NCBI RefSeq assembly: GCF_001457035.1
Contig: NZ_KQ758618.1
Coordinates: 917,173-981,172 of the forward strand
Length of the DNA: 64,000 bases
From: Fictibacillus enclensis
Lineage (GTDB): Bacteria > Bacillota > Bacilli > Bacillales > Fictibacillaceae
Reading direction: 5' to 3'
Shown: positions 63,039 to 64,000 of the stretch, piece by piece
Layout of the letters: each line of letters begins with the position of its first letter
How positions within the stretch are numbered: position 1 is the stretch's first letter
Program-made: the position numbers and the translations under genes
The notes under the pieces: model-generated
Database searches by the model: none
What the model was told of the DNA's origin: nothing
The model's input: the letters and a program-made list of their open reading frames with translations, nothing else

Positions 63039-63174
63039 AAGGGGCTGTCCGGAAAGTAGTTTTTTAAGCTCAAATTGGTAAAAAGTAAAACCCAAGGATG
63101 CTGTTGTATCAACATTCTTGGGTTTTTAGTTTGGGCAAATTTCATCCTAAATTGGACTTTTTAGACAGCCCCTT
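63039..63174. mobile_element. 136-bp MITE-like element
   Basis: AAGGGGCTGTC (63039-63049) and GACAGCCCCTT (63164-63174) are perfect 11-bp terminal inverted repeats. Inside is a second hairpin, AAACCCAAGGATG with CATTCTTGGGTTT. There is no coding sequence. Ends beginning GGGGCTGTC are common in Bacillus insertion sequences, so this is probably a deletion derivative. I see no target duplication. Confidence 0.6.
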
Positions 63175-63254
63175 TCTTACGATTAGTCAATAGTTTTTTA
63201 GGGAGTCATTAAGCCTTCGGTATTGTCACTTTATTTAAGGCATTCTAAATACCC

Positions 63255-63596
63255 CTAGTTGTAGCTGTTTTTTACATGGGCATCGCTTTTATCCGTCTTA
63301 TGCATTCGCATAGAAGCCGTTTGAAGTTTAGATTCGAGAGGATTTAATAAGCAATAAGGAAAACCATGATCGTTCATAAATCGCTCTAATTGGCGGGAGT
63401 AAACCCCTGTGGCTTCAAAGACAATTTCCGGTGTATGTCCATCCTGCTGAACAAGTGCGACAATGCGCTGATACAGTTTCTCAAAATGAATCTTATTATG
63501 TAGTATTTCTCCTTCAAAAACACAACACCTCGAGGTGTTGTAAATCACCATATAACTTTTTCCCATACTTACGTCAAAAGCAATAATACTCATCAT
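63255..63596 (-). pseudogene. IS110-family transposase, N-terminal fragment
   Basis: 113 aa from ATG 63596 (GGGAGG 6 nt upstream). It has the DEDD-type catalytic residues: Asp in IIAFDVSMGKS, Glu in IVFEATGVYS and Asp residues in MHKTDKSDAH. The match ends there, where intact transposases continue for about 280 more residues (KTDKxDAxxLA...). It is truncated and inactive. Next to the MITE-like element. Confidence 0.82.
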
Positions 63597-63785
63597 TACG
63601 TTCCTCCCTCAAAACGATTGCAGAAGTCCTCACCTATCCCTATCGATTCCATTTTCTTTTACACGATCTCAACGGATCCAACATACTGAAACTGATTCAT
63701 ATAAGGACGGTGAAGTTGGTCTGTTTTGCATGCGAACTTAAAGTTCCGGGGCTGCCTCGACCTATTCTTCACCTCTACAAAAATA

Positions 63786-63820
63786 TAGTAGCACAAACCT
63801 GGCCGTGGTTTGTGCTACTA
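63786..63820. terminator. Strong hairpin before the Ser/Lys-rich gene
   Basis: TAGTAGCACAAACC pairs with GGTTTGTGCTACTA (14 bp, 7-nt loop). It lies just after the stop of the minus-strand gene and is its likely terminator. Confidence 0.7.
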
Positions 63821-63846
63821 ATCTTAGTATGTTTTGAAATAATAAA

Positions 63847-64000
63847 TTACCAGCGATATTTCTTCTTCTTCTTTTTGCAAATTTTGCAATTACATTTTGG
63901 CAAGCCAGGGTCTATCATCTCATCTTGATATTTCTTTTTTTTCTTTTTCTTTGTGCTGGAGCTGGAGCTGGAGCTAGAGCTCGACTCAACGTTTTTTTTG
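63847..64000 (-). CDS. Ser-tract/Lys-rich protein, C-terminal end (partial)
   Basis: The last 50 residues of a minus-strand gene whose start lies beyond the window. They show ten Ser in a row, a run of seven Lys, then YQDEMIDPGLPK, CNCKIC and six Lys before YRW. The Ser tract is coded by alternating TCN/AGC codons, so it is not simple triplet slippage. Such Ser- and Lys-rich, Cys-ending tails occur in spore coat and exosporium proteins, which is my guess, not a call. Confidence 0.6.
   Translation of the reverse strand, partial: KKNVESSSSSSSSSSTKKKKKKKYQDEMIDPGLPKCNCKICKKKKKKYRW

Overview
The window is about 64 kb of chromosome from a low-to-moderate GC, Gram-positive, probably endospore-forming member of the Bacillaceae. 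The evidence is many recognisable Bacillus subtilis-type genes (luxS/mccA/mccB/yrhC, nasD/nasE/nasC, S-box metI/metC, sqhC, desaturase/desK/desR, paiA/paiB, YrzI small proteins, RsbR-type STAS protein), GGAGG-type ribosome sites before nearly every gene, near-consensus SigA promoters, two SigB-like promoters and many intrinsic terminators. I cannot fix the genus from sequence alone. Nothing indicates a large phage, plasmid or genomic island.

Layout, first half. 1-3.1 kb: end of mtnN, then luxS-mccA-mccB-yrhC, which recycles S-adenosylhomocysteine to homocysteine and on to cysteine. 3.1-4.0 kb: a MenA-type prenyltransferase. 4.2-5.1 kb: a cluster of tiny ORFs with a near-perfect SigA promoter, two tandem terminators and a repeated pair [19-aa ORF + 49-aa YrzI-like ORF]. 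5.1-6.7 kb: Cys-rich protein, TPM-domain protein, LemA. 6.7-8.5 kb: CsbD-like stress protein and a secreted esterase. 8.5-14.9 kb: nitrate assimilation (NarK-type transporter, NasD, NasE, NasC) around a shared TnrA-like box. 14.9-16.8 kb: ABC exporter preceded by a 19-codon leader ORF and alternative RNA pairings. 16.9-21.4 kb: LacI-regulated sugar operon (TIM-barrel isomerase, ACS-family MFS transporter, HPS/KGPDC-like enzyme, PHI-like isomerase) with two matching palindromic operators. 21.4-23.9 kb: SAM riboswitch and metI-metC. 24.8-29.9 kb: aldo/keto reductase, then a metal-resistance regulon (CDF pump, ArsR regulator, CadA ATPase) with three copies of one operator.

Layout, second half. 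30-33 kb: phospholipase C-like protein, a decayed virginiamycin-B-lyase-like gene, a cold-shock protein and a stand-alone HD-GYP-type N-domain. 33-38.7 kb: squalene-hopene/sporulenol cyclase, then pyruvate,phosphate dikinase with its regulator. 39-45 kb: SDR stress oxidoreductase, MHS-family transporter, orphan PAS histidine kinase, frameshifted VOC gene. 44.5-47 kb: YdhK-type lipoprotein and an OmpR/HisKA two-component pair. 47-49 kb: secreted MBL-fold protein with DUF3006 protein, and an RsbR-type STAS protein. 49.3-52.2 kb: desaturase-DesK-DesR membrane-fluidity circuit. 52.4-54.1 kb: MarR-PaiA-PaiB. 54.2-57.4 kb: glucose/sorbosone-dehydrogenase-like protein and an APC permease.

From 57.9 kb to the end the sequence is gene-poor. 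It holds small proteins, a frameshifted peptidoglycan-binding (lysin-like) remnant, a DUF2935 protein, an N-terminally truncated NucA/NucB-like ORF, a 136-bp MITE-like palindromic element, a truncated IS110 transposase and the C-terminus of a Ser/Lys-rich protein running off the edge.

The observations I rate highest are the repeated YrzI microprotein module, the leader-peptide/alternative-hairpin arrangement before the ABC exporter, the LacI-controlled HPS/PHI sugar operon and the three-operator metal regulon. All functional calls rest on reading the sequence and remembered family knowledge; no database search was run.
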